A stretch of DNA of 64,000 nt. Source: Haematobia irritans (taxonomy: Eukaryota; Arthropoda; Insecta; Diptera; Muscidae). Shown here in pieces: positions 10,405 to 21,358 of the stretch (its first letter is position 1; the number at the start of each line of letters is the position of its first letter). A program made the position numbers and the translations under genes. The DNA lies in contig NC_134400.1 in the NCBI RefSeq assembly GCF_050003625.1, positions 67,350,126-67,414,125 of the forward strand, given 5' to 3'. The notes beneath the pieces are model-generated. The model was not told where the DNA came from and ran no database searches. It was given only the letters and a program-made list of their open reading frames with translations.

Positions 10405-10740
10405 AAAAAAAAAAATATCGCTTCTGTAGCATATACTCCCAAACACATTTTGCTTCAAGCAATTTTTGGGTATTGTCCAAGCATATATATATTTGATTTC
10501 TTTCAATATATAATATGTTTGAATGCATATTGGTCTAAAAAATATAATATGTATGGGTAGTCTAAGTTCCAAACATTTTGTATTTTTCCATCCAAATTCA
10601 ATAATGTTGTCTTCCCAAAAACTATATGTTATTATGTGAACATATAATATGTTTGGAAGCATTTTGAGCCTAAAAATATTATATGCTTAGAAGAATTATC
10701 TCCCAAAGAAGATTGTGCTCAAAAATTTTTTTCTGCCTAA
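10405..10740. repeat. Repeat B copy
   Basis: Repeat B is marked by atcgcttctgtarcatata near the start, ttttgcttcaagca, and many atatgtttg / caaacatat motifs. Copies also occur at about 40013-40500, 41091-41391 (continuing after a LINE-L insertion at 46417), 46850-47105 and 56208-56715. Here it passes directly into repeat C. Confidence 0.7.
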
Positions 10741-11040
10741 TTGTATATTCCCTCACATCTTTCTCACATCCACGAGGTTTTTAAGTTCTTAGCACCTTTT
10801 CTGTAATTCAAACATAGTAGAAGAAATTATTCAATTTTATAAAGTTTCCAAATTTTACCTTTTACCGGACGGGGATTCGAACAGCGGGATTCATAATAGA
10901 TAATTATTGTTATAAGCTACATTTATATAGCATAGTTTGTGGCGCCCACGAGCCGATGCAAATATAACATTGTTTAACAGACAAGCCACGAGCCGATGCA
11001 AATATAACATTGTTTAACAGAAAAAACAATGCTCCGACCA
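10741..11040 (-). repeat. Repeat C copy with decayed tRNA-like module and a 37-bp tandem duplication
   Basis: The stretch shares ctcacatctttctcac and the ttagttcttagcacctttt region with about 46540-46740 and 49415-49700. It contains a decayed tRNA-like B-box on the minus strand (ccgctgttcgaatcccc read in reverse). At 10946-11020 a unit of about 37 bp containing ccacgagccgatgcaaat is tandemly duplicated. No coding sequence is seen. Confidence 0.6.
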
Positions 11041-11075
11041 ACCACCAAAAAATATTTTTTAAATTATATTTTTAA

Positions 11076-11800
11076 AGGGTGGTTAAATTGTAAGGGCCGA
11101 TGTTGAATGTGAACCACACCTAAACGCCAAGTTTTTTTCCGAATTTTATTTGACATTTCTCTATTTCAGACTTACTCAATTTGAACCATGGAGAGATACA
11201 CAATCCAACAACGCGTTAAATGGTTCCAAGAAATGGCAACAGTGGATGATCAATTTTCGAAGAAAATCATCTTCAGTGATGAGGCACATTTTCACCTCAG
11301 TGGATTCGTCAATAAACAGAATTGCCGCATTTGGGCGAATGAGAATCCAAGAGTGATTGTCGAAAAACCAATGCACCCACAAAGAGTGACTGTTTGGTGC
11401 GGTTTATGGGCTGGCGGCATCATCGGGCCGTATTTTTCCCAAAATGAGGCCGGTCAGGCAGTTACTGTGAATGGTGTTCGCTATCGTGAGATGATAACGA
11501 ACTTTTTATGGCTCGAATTGGAAGATATGGATGTGGACGATATGTGGTTTCAGCAGGACGCAACAATGGCTCTTTTGCGCAACAAATTCAATGGCCGTGT
11601 TATCTCACGTAATGGCGATGTCAATTGGCCGCCAAGATCAGCCAGCAACAATTCAAGAGCTAAAGGATGAGATAATTCGGCACATTAACGGCATAGAACC
11701 CCCATTATGCCTCAGCGTCATCGAAAATTTGGACCATCGGATGAAGGTGTGCCACCGAGGTCGCGGCGCCCATTTGGCCGATATTTTGTTTCATACATAA
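11076..11800 (+). pseudogene. DD41D mariner (rosa-like) transposase, deleted
   Basis: The left end carries aaagggtgg, a variant of the DD41D terminal repeat seen at 17658 and 18590. The coding part starts with an ATG at 11188 but jumps after about 13 residues to EMATVDDQF. It then reads KIIFSDEAHF (first catalytic D), [27 protein letters not shown], and MWFQQD (second D). The GATCHTA-type stretch after that is deleted, and the frame shifts into a second segment (about 11640-11800) ending ADILFHT. The third aspartate region is lost. It is clearly a relic of a lineage distinct from the copy at 12793. Confidence 0.8.
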
Positions 11801-12036
11801 TTGAGTAATACCAATATATCATAATAAAATAATATTACAATAATTTCCTAAATAATTTGTGTTTTATTCAAAATCAACATCAGTCCTTGAAATTTTAAGC
11901 ACCATTCCGAAGATTTTATACAAGTTTATTAATAAATTTTACAGTCAGAAAAGAACAGTGCTTGATATAAATGGAATGGACTGAGTTTTTGGATCACATA
12001 TTATTTTTTTTTTGCAAAAATACAAATTTTTTAACA

Positions 12037-12791
<755 letters not shown>

Positions 12792-12792
12792 C

Positions 12793-13878
12793 ACGAATAG
12801 ACTTACTAACGAGCAACGCTTGCAAATCATTGAATTTTATTACCAAAATCAGTGTTCGGTTCGAAATGTGTTTCGCGCTTTACGTCCGATTTATGGTCTA
12901 CATAATCGACCAAGTGAGCAAACAATTAATGCGATTGTGACCAAGTTTCGCACTCAGTTTACTTTATTGGACATTAAACCAACCACACGAATGCGTACAG
13001 TGCGTACAGAAGAGAATATTGCGTCTGTTTCTGAGAGTGTTGCTGAAGACCGTGAAATGTCGATTCGTCGCCGTTCGCAGCAATTGGGTTTGTGTTATTC
13101 GACCACATGGAAGATTTTACGCAAAGATCTTGGTGTAAAACCGTATAAAATACAGCTCGTGCCAGAACTGAAGCCGAACGATCTGCCACAACGTCGAATT
13201 TTCAGTGAATGGGCCATAGAAAAGTTGGCAGAAAATCCGCTTTTTTATCGACAAATTTTGTTCAGCGATGAGGCTCATTTCTGGTTGAATGGCTACGTAA
13301 ATAAGCAAAATTGCCGCATTTGGAGTGAAGAGCAACCAGAAGCCGTTCAAGAACTGCCCATGCATCCCGAAAAATGCACTGTTTGGTGTGGTTTGTACGC
13401 TGGTGGAATCATTGGACCGTATTTTTTCAAAGATGCTGTTGGACGCAACGTTACGGTGAATGGCGATCGCTATCGTTCGATGCTAACAAACTTTTTGTTG
13501 CCAAAAATGGAAGAACTGAACTTGGTTGATATGTGGTTTCAACAAGATGGCGCTACATGCCACACAGCTCGCGATTCTATGGCCATTTTGAGGGAAAACT
13601 TCGGAGAACAATTCATCTCAAGAAATGGACCGGTAAGTTGGCCACCAACATCATGCGATTTGACGCCTTTAGACTATTTTTTGTGGGGCTACGTCAAGTC
13701 TAAAGTCTACAGAAATAAGCCAGCAACTATTCCAGCTTTGGAAGACAACATTTCCGAAGAAATTCGGGCTATTCCGGCCGAAATGCTCGAAAAAGTTGCC
13801 CAAAATTTGACTTTCCGAATGGACCACCTAAGACGCAGCCGCGGTCAACACTTAAATGAAATTATCTTCAAAAAGTAA
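12793..13878 (+). CDS. DD41D mariner (rosa-like) transposase, nearly intact but start codon lost
   Basis: An unbroken transposase frame of about 361 codons: [17 protein letters not shown] (N-terminal helix-turn-helix), a second HTH around [20 protein letters not shown], then [11 protein letters not shown] (first D), [29 protein letters not shown] (second D) and [10 protein letters not shown] (third D). I count 41 residues between the second and third catalytic D, which defines the DD41D group. Compared with the sister copy on the minus strand at 18476, the expected ATG is ACG here (12793). The next in-frame ATG would remove the first DNA-binding domain. The 5' UTR and left terminus have been lost into (AT)n. 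The 3' terminus (ending aatcaccctt at about 13988) abuts another (AT)n. The enzyme would cut and paste at TA. Confidence 0.9.
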   Translation, partial: TNRLTNEQRLQIIEFYYQNQCSVRNVFRALRPIYGLHNRPSEQTINAIVTKFRTQFTLLDIKPTTRMRTVRTEENIASVSESVAEDREMSIRRRSQQLGLCYSTTWKILRKDLGVKPYKIQLVPELKPNDLPQRRIFSEWAIEKLAENPLFYRQILFSDEAHFWLNGYVNKQNCRIWSEEQPEAVQELPMHPEKCTVWCGLYAGGIIGPYFFKDAVGRNVTVNGDRYRSMLTNFLLPKMEELNLVDMWFQQDGATCHTARDSMAILRENFGEQFISRNGPVSWPPTSCDLTPLDYFLWGYVKSKVYRNKPATIPALEDNISEEIRAIPAEMLEKVAQNLTFRMDHLRRSRGQHLNEIIFKK

Positions 13879-13987
13879 ATGTCATGGGCCAATCTAACGT
13901 TTCAAATAAAGAACCGATGAGATTTTGCAAATTTTATGCGTTTTTTTTTTTTAAAAAAAGTTATCAAGCTCTTAACAAATCACCCTT

Positions 13988-15104
<1,117 letters not shown>

Positions 15105-15242
15105 CAGATTGCGCGGTAAACAGTTACTTTTCTTTAACAATATATTTTCAATAAACTTATTTAATTGTTGCTTTGGATTATTCCCCATCAAGTTATAATA
15201 CAATTTGCCCAAAAAGTTATAATGTTATTCTCGTTTCACCGA

Positions 15243-15292
15243 TTCGAGTTTTGCCGCTAAAATGAAAAATAATTTTAGCGGCAAAACTCGAA
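15243..15292. repeat. Perfect 21-bp hairpin
   Basis: Two perfect inverted 21-nt arms (15243-15263 and 15272-15292) with an 8-nt loop gaaaaata. The arm contains gttttgccgctaaaat. It lies in a region without genes. It may be the core of a very short inverted-repeat element, as no flanking duplication was found. Confidence 0.9.
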
Positions 15293-15610
15293 CTTAATGC
15301 CCGCTTTTGTTTTTGAAAGTACCTCTTGGACAACTTATTAATAAAGAAGAACTAAACTTTCTTTTTATAGATCTTACTGTTTAATATTTCACTGTTTCCC
15401 CCTTTTTTCGTTTTATTTTCACAACTCAACAAAACACATACTCTTTTTTTCACATGTCTTTTCTCTTGGTGTGAATATTCTCTCCGAATACTCATTTTAA
15501 TATTCAAATTAAATAATATTTTGACTTAAGCATATCACATTTTTGGGAGGTCTTACGAGGGCAGTTCTTAGCCTAGCACAAAAAGTGCGGTATAAAAAGA
15601 AAAAAATTAT

Positions 15611-15934
15611 GTTCCTGTATATCGATCGAAAGCTTTCTTTCGTATTCCAAACGAAAGAAAATTGATTTTTGTTCTTTTATTTCGAAAGGCAAGTCGCTTC
15701 ATAGTTTCTTGTCGAGTAATAAACGAACATATACAATAAGTGTCAAGAAAAAAGTAAAAGTATTGTTAACATTTCAATGAATTCTCAGGCCAAAAAATTA
15801 AAAATACTCATTTTTAATAATCAATGTATTCTCATACAAACGAATCGAACTTTCAAAAATACAAAAACCCAAATTCATTCGAATTCGAGTGACTGCCTTT
15901 CTTTCGAACTGGTTTTCGTTCGATATACAGGAAC
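15611..15934. mobile_element. Small inverted-repeat element nested in the mariner 5' region
   Basis: The ends gttcctgtatatcga and its inverted form at 15920-15934 match over about 20 bp. The sister mariner at 38798-39387 joins the flanking sequences almost directly (near 39330), which shows that this block is an insertion of about 324 bp. I could not define its target duplication. No coding sequence is seen. Confidence 0.75.
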
Positions 15935-16058
15935 AGGGCATAAGTGTTTTGGAAACTTCCATCTCTGTTATGAACACATGTTACATTTTGTTTCGATCTG
16001 GCAACTCCTTCATATAAAAACAGGTGTTCAAAAAAGATGCACCCGCAATTTTTTTACA

Positions 16059-17085
16059 ATGGAAAAATTAGAAATGCGTGCTGTCATTAAATATTTACAT
16101 AAAAAGGTTTATCGGGACAAGAAATTCATAATGATATGGTGAATGTGTTAGGTGAAAGTGCTCCTTCATATGCAACAGTGCAAAATTGGGTTGCTGAATT
16201 TAAACGTGGTCATACAAGCATTGAAGATGAACCACGTAGTGGACGTCCAAAAACAGCAACAACAACAGAAATTGTAGCCAAAGTGCATGATATGGTATTA
16301 AATGATCGACGAATAAAAGTGCGTGAAATTGCTAATATCATTGGCATCTCAAATGATCGAATCCATTTAATTTTGCACGAAGAACTACAGATGAAAAAGC
16401 TTTCTGCAAGATGGGTGCCGCATTTGTTAACAGCCGATCAAAAACGCATAAGAATGAACATTTCTCAAGCTTGTTTGGATCGTTTTAAGCGAAATAAAAT
16501 AGATTTTAAGCATCGTTTCATAACTGTTGATGAGACATGGATCCGCCACTATACTCCAGAGACAAAAGAACAGTCCAAACAATGGACTGAAGCTGGAGGA
16601 AGTGCCCCAAAGAAGGCAAAAACAGTTCAATCGGCTGGTAAGGTTATCGCAACAGTTTTTTTGGACTTCAAAGGTATTTTATTGATTGACTATCTGCAAA
16701 AGGGTAAAACAATAAATTCAGAGTACTATTGCAACCTTTTGGATCAATTAAATGTACAAATTCGAGAAAAACGTCCTGGCTTACAACACAATAAAACAAT
16801 TTTTCATCAAGACAACGCACCAGCGCACAAGAGTGTTTTAACAAAGTACGAGTTGCTTGACCACCAACCTTATTCTCCTGATTTAGCTCCCAGTGACTTT
16901 TACTTGTTCCCAAATCTAAAAAAATCCTTGCTGGCAAGCATTTTACCTCAAATGAAGATGCAATTACAGTTGTAAACCACTACTTTCAAGACCTTGAGGA
17001 AAACTATTTTAATCAAGGGATAGAATTGCTAGAAAAGCGTTGGACTAAGTGTATTGAAGTTTCAGGAGTTTCTATTGAAAAATAA
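16059..17085 (+). pseudogene. DD34D mariner transposase, three lesions
   Basis: The start is MEKLEMRAVIKYLHKK at 16059. A 1-nt loss in an A-run near 16105 (intact in the sister copy at 39167) shifts the frame, which resumes as GLSGQEIHND and MVNVLGESAPSYATV. The HTH region (IEDEPRSGRPKT, REIANIIGISNDRIH) and the catalytic core follow: TVDETW (first D), FHQDNAPAHKS (second D) and YSPDLAPSDFYLF (third D). Between the second and third D I count 27 residues where the family has 34, implying a 7-codon in-frame deletion. A frameshift near 16935 displaces the C-terminus, which continues in another frame with KHFTSNEDAI to GVSIEK and a stop at 17083. The original enzyme was a TA-specific cut-and-paste transposase. 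Confidence 0.88.
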
Positions 17086-17389
17086 AAATATTTTTGAAAA
17101 ACTAACTATTCTCTTTCATTGATAGGCTAAGAAGTTTCCGAATCGCCCTCGTATAAACATGCCAAGCGCATAGCCAAACCAAATTAACTCATAAAACGGT
17201 TTTCCGAAACAACATACAAACAGTTTCACAGAAATTGCTCTCTTTGCAATTGCTGGCAACTTGGCGTTTTGTAAAAAATGTTTAACACCTTGCCTGTTGG
17301 AGAAGTTTCTCCTGGCCCCTTGTTTCCAATGAAGATTGTAAACACCAAGTAAAAGCAGAACAGCTTCGAGTAAATTCGCTATATTTATT

Positions 17390-17467
17390 CGATCATCACA
17401 ATGGACTGAATAGTCTAAGTGAGCTTGAATCTTAATCGGGCTGCCACTTTAACCTTAACCTAACCTT
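17390..17467 (+). mobile_element. Short LINE-L/SINE-S 3' tail insertion
   Basis: About 78 bp reading cacaatggactgaatagt, then taagtgagcctgaatc, then a CCTAA-type tail. It interrupts the LTR between ttatt and ggcttaaac, which are contiguous in the other LTR (near 34373). It is an extremely 5'-truncated insertion and could derive from either LINE-L or SINE-S, since they share this end. The target duplication is at most 2-3 bp or obscured. Confidence 0.85.
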
Positions 17468-17657
17468 GGCTTAAACTTGTATGTTAAAATTTCTAAAAAA
17501 TAACTTTTTAAACATTAGGTACACATTTAATATCAATTATTACTAACATTTTTAGTTTGAAAACTCAGAGCGCTTTAATTTAAGGGAACAATGTTCTTCT
17601 ATGATTTAGGACCGAATGATTTTAAAATGGCTGCAAGCTTAATACAATTAACAACTA

Positions 17658-18590
17658 AAGGGTGATTTGTTAAGAGCTTGATAACTTTTTTTTTAAAAAA
17701 AACGCATAAAATTTGCAAAATCTCATCGGTTCTTTATTTGAAACGTTAGATTGGTCCATGACATTTACTTTTTGAAGATAATTTCATTTAAATGTTGACC
17801 GCGGCTGCGTCTTAGGTGGTCCATTCGGAAAGTCCAATTTTGGGCAACTTTTTCGAGCATTTCGGCCGGAATAGCCCGAATTTCTTCGGAAATGTTGTCT
17901 TCCAAAGCTGGAATAGTTGCTGGCTTATTTCTGTAGACTTTAGACTTGACGTAGCCCCACAAAAAATAGTCTAAAGGCGTCAAATCGCATGATCTTGGTG
18001 GCCAACTTACCGGTCCATTTCTTGAGATGAATTGTTCTCCGAAGTTTTCCCTCAAAATGGCCATAGAATCGCGAGCTGTGTGGCATGTAGCGCCATCTTG
18101 TTGAAACCACATGTCAACCAAGTTCAGTTCTTCCATTTTTGGCAACAAAAAGTTTGTTAGCATCGAACGATAGCGATCGCCATTCACCGTAACATTGCGT
18201 CCAACAGCATCTTTGAAAAAATACGGTCCAATGATTCCACCAGCGTACAAACCACTCCAAACAGTGCATTTTTCGGGATGCATGGGCAGTTCTTGAACGG
18301 CTTCTGGTTGCTCTTCACTCCAAATGCGGCAATTTTGCTTATTTACGTAGCCATTCAACCAGAAATGAGCCTCATCGCTGAACAAAATTTGTCGATAAAA
18401 AAGCGGATTTTCTGCCAACTTTTCTAGGGCCCATTCACTGAAAATTCGACGTTGTGGCAGATCGTAAGTCTATTCATGATGAAATGGCAAAGCATACTGA
18501 GCATCTTTCTCTTTGACACCATGTCTGAAATCCCACGTGATCTGTCAAATACTAATGCATGAAAATCCTAACCTCAAAAGAATCACCCTT
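17658..18590 (-). mobile_element. DD41D mariner, internally deleted, in the BEL LTR
   Basis: TA at 17656-17657 and 18591-18592 flanks termini that both begin aagggtgatt. The element is 933 bp against roughly 1.3 kb for a complete relative. It lies between LTR blocks that are adjacent, apart from a different insertion, in the second LTR. The coding part is described separately. Confidence 0.92.
17765..18476 (-). pseudogene. DD41D mariner transposase with N-terminal deletion
   Basis: An ATG at 18476 (MNRLT) is followed directly by the DLPQRR region, so the two DNA-binding helix-turn-helix domains (about 370 bp in the copy at 12793) are deleted and the frame changes at the junction. From there the catalytic domain is open to the stop at 17765: [22 protein letters not shown] and [10 protein letters not shown] are all present. 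It is very similar to the copy at 12793-13878, differing for example at the second position of SCDLTP (PPRS for PPTS). It cannot bind its ends by itself. Confidence 0.9.
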
Positions 18591-18728
18591 TAGAACAAAA
18601 AGCCCGCCTGGACCTACTAACAATATTCGACACACAAAGTACGATAAAAGACATAAATTTTACGAAACATTTCCCAACTAATCGATTCTTTACAACATTC
18701 ACAATAGTGTTAGGCAGTGGCGGTTACA

Positions 18729-18737
18729 CCCCTCCCA
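18729..18737 (-). other. BEL/Pao polypurine tract
   Basis: On the minus strand a purine run, gggaggggt, lies immediately before the TG of the 3' LTR. This is the normal position of the plus-strand primer for LTR retrotransposon replication. Confidence 0.65.
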
Positions 18738-18763
18738 TAGTATGGCAAGAAGTTTTCGAGGCC

Positions 18764-19704
18764 TTACTCCAAACCACTAGCCACGTCCAATACAGCTAGC
18801 TTAACTGCAGGCCTCTCCAAGACACCACATGAAGTCAATACTTTAGCTCTTCTGACTTGACCATCACTAGCTTTAAAAATCTCAATAACCTTCCCTCTAG
18901 GCCATACATTCCTGGGATTTGAAGGGTCTACCACAACCACGAGATCGCCAACCTCTAAAGGCTTTGCCTTTTCAAACCCACCTACGCCAAAACTGTTCTG
19001 CAAATTGCTGCGACGGTAACCAGCTTTATCGCAAAACTACCCCAGCATCGTCATATGAAGCCAATGGTTTTAGGCCATTGGAAGATCCCAGCTATAAATG
19101 ATTTGGTGTAAGCGCCTCCTTATTTTCACCATCAATCGGAATGTATGTAAGAGGGCGTGAATTTATAATATTCTCGACTTCTGTCATCATACTCCTCAAA
19201 ACTTCTTCGCTTAGACACCTTTCAGGTAGTATTTTATATAGAACAGTTTTAACGGATCTTACCAGCCTTTCCCATGCCCCTCCCATGTGGGGTGATGAAG
19301 GAGACTTAAAGTTCCATTTCATAGTTGCCGATGTAAATGACCGAATGAGTTCGTTGGTATCCATCTCTTTTATAGCTTGCCGTAGCTCCCGTTCGGCACC
19401 CACAAAATTGGTGCCATTATCGCTGAAAAGCTCCCGAGGAGTACCTCTTCTGCATATACAATTTCGTATTGCCATAATACATGAGCTGGTTTTGAGTGTG
19501 TAACGAGTTCAATGTGTACTGCCCTGATAGTTAGACAGGTAAATAGAGCACCGTATCTTTTTTCCTTGTCTATTTACCCTTACATATATTGGACCAAAAT
19601 AATCAATCCCATTAAATGTAATTGGGGAAATAAAAGAAGAAACTCGTGCCCTCGGCAGTTTGGCCATTTGAGGTGCGCACGGTGTAGCTTTCGTTACTTT
19701 ACAC
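18764..19704 (-). pseudogene. BEL/Pao integrase core and C-terminal domain
   Basis: The minus strand first reads integrase sequence: FNGIDYFGPIYV (first catalytic D), RAVHIELV, LFSDNGTNFVGAERELR (second D), and the downstream PHMGGAWERLVRSVK with the catalytic Glu. Next come INSRPLTY and then the DUF5641-type tail, PLEVGDLVVVVDPSNPRNVWPRGKVIEI. A frame break lies near 19092. The N-terminal zinc-binding part lies beyond the LINE-L insertion at 24763 and beyond. The coding frame resumes exactly across the 9-bp target duplication of that insertion. Confidence 0.88.
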
Positions 19705-20028
19705 CTCCATGTGCCGTTAAGACCTTAGTTGAGGAGTCACTGAAAACAAAGACGAAACTCATTATGGGATGCGATGCGAATGCGCATCATATTATATGGG
19801 GAAGTAGTGATACTAATGCAAGGGGAGAGTCGCTAATAGAGTTTATTTTGCGTACTAATCTGGTAGTTTGCAACAAGGGAGATGCCCCAACCTTTGTCAC
19901 TAAAAACAGGCAAGAGGTTTTGCACATCACCTTGGCCTCGCAAGAACTGAATGAAATGATATCTGAGTGGCAGGTTTTAAGTGAACACAGCTTCTCAGAT
20001 TATCGCTACATCAGTTTCAAATTTGACA
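19705..20028 (+). pseudogene. LINE-L endonuclease fragment (upstream part of composite)
   Basis: It encodes CAVKTLVEESLKTKTKL, MGCDANAHHIIWGSSD, then IEFILRTNLVVCNKGDAPTF, ending near SDYRYISFKF. This is the middle and end of the endonuclease domain only. It is truncated at both ends and has no start or tail of its own. Its right edge meets the 5' end of the following LINE-L copy. Confidence 0.9.
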
Positions 20029-20134
20029 CTTGTTCAACCGTCGAAATGAACGGACGTGTTTTCTACTAGCGGAGTATTTAATCGTAATAAATACTTATTA
20101 CGAATTTCACGTGTGGTGGAAATAATAAACCACC

Positions 20135-21358
20135 ATGCAGCGAAATTCAAATTCATCCACTGGGTTGCTAACTTCAGGGCCCAGTGGACGGGTAACGACT
20201 GAAGTTATAAATTTGGGCAGCGACCAAGAGTCAGGCCCAATTAGTCGACCTGTAGAGGTGTCGACTGGCGGTGACACTTTGGCAAGTCGAACCTTTTCTA
20301 AGGTGACGACATCAAAAGGAGGCAATCCCTCTCGAAAGAGATTCAAGGAACGAAGAAATGCTTTGTTTGTCCTTAAGAAATTAGGATCAGTCGACCCAAG
20401 CACGTTGTCGGCTAAGCAAAGCGATTCCTTAAAATGGGCTCAAGGAATTCTTGAAGCTGGAAAAAGGGAACGATCACCGGATGAGCTGCCATCCTCTAAA
20501 CGGGATCAAAGATCGTTTGCCTCAGTTGCAAAAGACAGCCTTGTGATGGCTATTATTAATAAAGGAGCATTGGACGGTATGATTCCAAGGCAAAAATGGG
20601 GGGAAATTGAGAACGCGATGTCTGGTGTCTACTCAGAGGTGCGAAAAAGGTTTCCCGGACCAAGTCCTCGACGGCAAGATGCTGGATGGTATCAAGGACG
20701 ATATAAGTTAATAGCTTTTGCGGACCAGATGTCTATGGATTGCTTTAAAGCTGCATTGATGCTAATTGGTGAAGTTTGGGAAGGAGCCGCTTTGGAGTTA
20801 GTCGATAAAAAAGACATACCGGCTAAACCTAGAGCACATGCATGGATACCGGCAAACCCTCCTGATCCTGAGTCAATACTAGAGAGACTAAAAGAATGTA
20901 ACCCAGATCTTCCAAACGCCGATTGGAAGGTTGGTCGTTTGGATGAGGTGGATGGACCAAGACGACATGCGGTGTTTATATTAAACATTGAATCGCTGCC
21001 ACATCTAACCCAGACCCAAGGACGTGTAAGTTATGGCTTTCATGATATCCATATGAAGGTATACAAAAGCGATCAACCAAAGGATTCCGGAACGGACAAG
21101 CCTCCGGTAGAGTCAGCAGTGAAAAAATCTCCTAGCGAAGCCGAAGGAGACATAAAACCTGCAGACTATGGCGAAAATCATATGCGGGAAGTTTCTACAG
21201 GCTCAAACCTCACCAAAGCTGAACCGCGGATTGTTGCGAGAGTCACCGAGATCTGTGAAGAGGAAGCCCTTGATGACTCAATTGAAGCGGCTGATGTGAC
21301 GGTGATTGAAAATTTGGATGGTTCTACGGTTCCTCCAGATAAATCTTCACCATTGTAA
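20135..21358 (+). CDS. LINE-L ORF1, composite copy (DUF4780-like)
   Basis: The frame is open for 407 codons and begins in a ccaccATGc context. The N-terminal third is Ser/Thr/Gly-rich and disordered-looking. Residues about 140-300 hold the conserved block GALDGMIPRQKWGEIENAM, DAGWYQGRYKLIAFADQ, EVWEGAALELVDKKDIP, RAHAWIPANPPDPESI and DWKVGRLDEVDG, which resembles the DUF4780 domain found in insect retrotransposon ORF1 proteins. The C-terminal third is acidic. No CCHC knuckle is seen. It is nearly identical to the ORF1 at 41506. Presumed role: RNA chaperone and particle protein. ORF2 of this copy is broken, so it is probably non-autonomous. Confidence 0.85.
   Translation: MQRNSNSSTGLLTSGPSGRVTTEVINLGSDQESGPISRPVEVSTGGDTLASRTFSKVTTSKGGNPSRKRFKERRNALFVLKKLGSVDPSTLSAKQSDSLKWAQGILEAGKRERSPDELPSSKRDQRSFASVAKDSLVMAIINKGALDGMIPRQKWGEIENAMSGVYSEVRKRFPGPSPRRQDAGWYQGRYKLIAFADQMSMDCFKAALMLIGEVWEGAALELVDKKDIPAKPRAHAWIPANPPDPESILERLKECNPDLPNADWKVGRLDEVDGPRRHAVFILNIESLPHLTQTQGRVSYGFHDIHMKVYKSDQPKDSGTDKPPVESAVKKSPSEAEGDIKPADYGENHMREVSTGSNLTKAEPRIVARVTEICEEEALDDSIEAADVTVIENLDGSTVPPDKSSPL

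Larger units (their letters stand above)
15556..17151 (+). mobile_element. DD34D mariner with a nested element
   Basis: The element is flanked by TA (15554-15555 and 17152-17153) and has inverted termini beginning cgagggc. The right terminus continues attcggaaacttcttagcct in reverse. The left terminus lacks a 9-bp block, ggaaacttc, that is present in the sister copy at 39387. After subtracting the 324-bp nested insertion at 15611-15934, the element is about 1.27 kb, the usual mariner size. Confidence 0.9.
17295..18728 (-). repeat. BEL/Pao 3' LTR, carrying two insertions
   Basis: On the minus strand the LTR begins tgtaaccgccactgcc and ends cttctccaaca, giving TG...CA termini. Matching blocks are found in the other LTR at 34280-34958. 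This LTR contains a LINE-L/SINE-S tail at 17390-17467 and a DD41D mariner at 17658-18590. Without these it is about 420 bp. The two LTRs differ by a few substitutions in their shared parts, so the insertion is not brand new. Confidence 0.9.
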
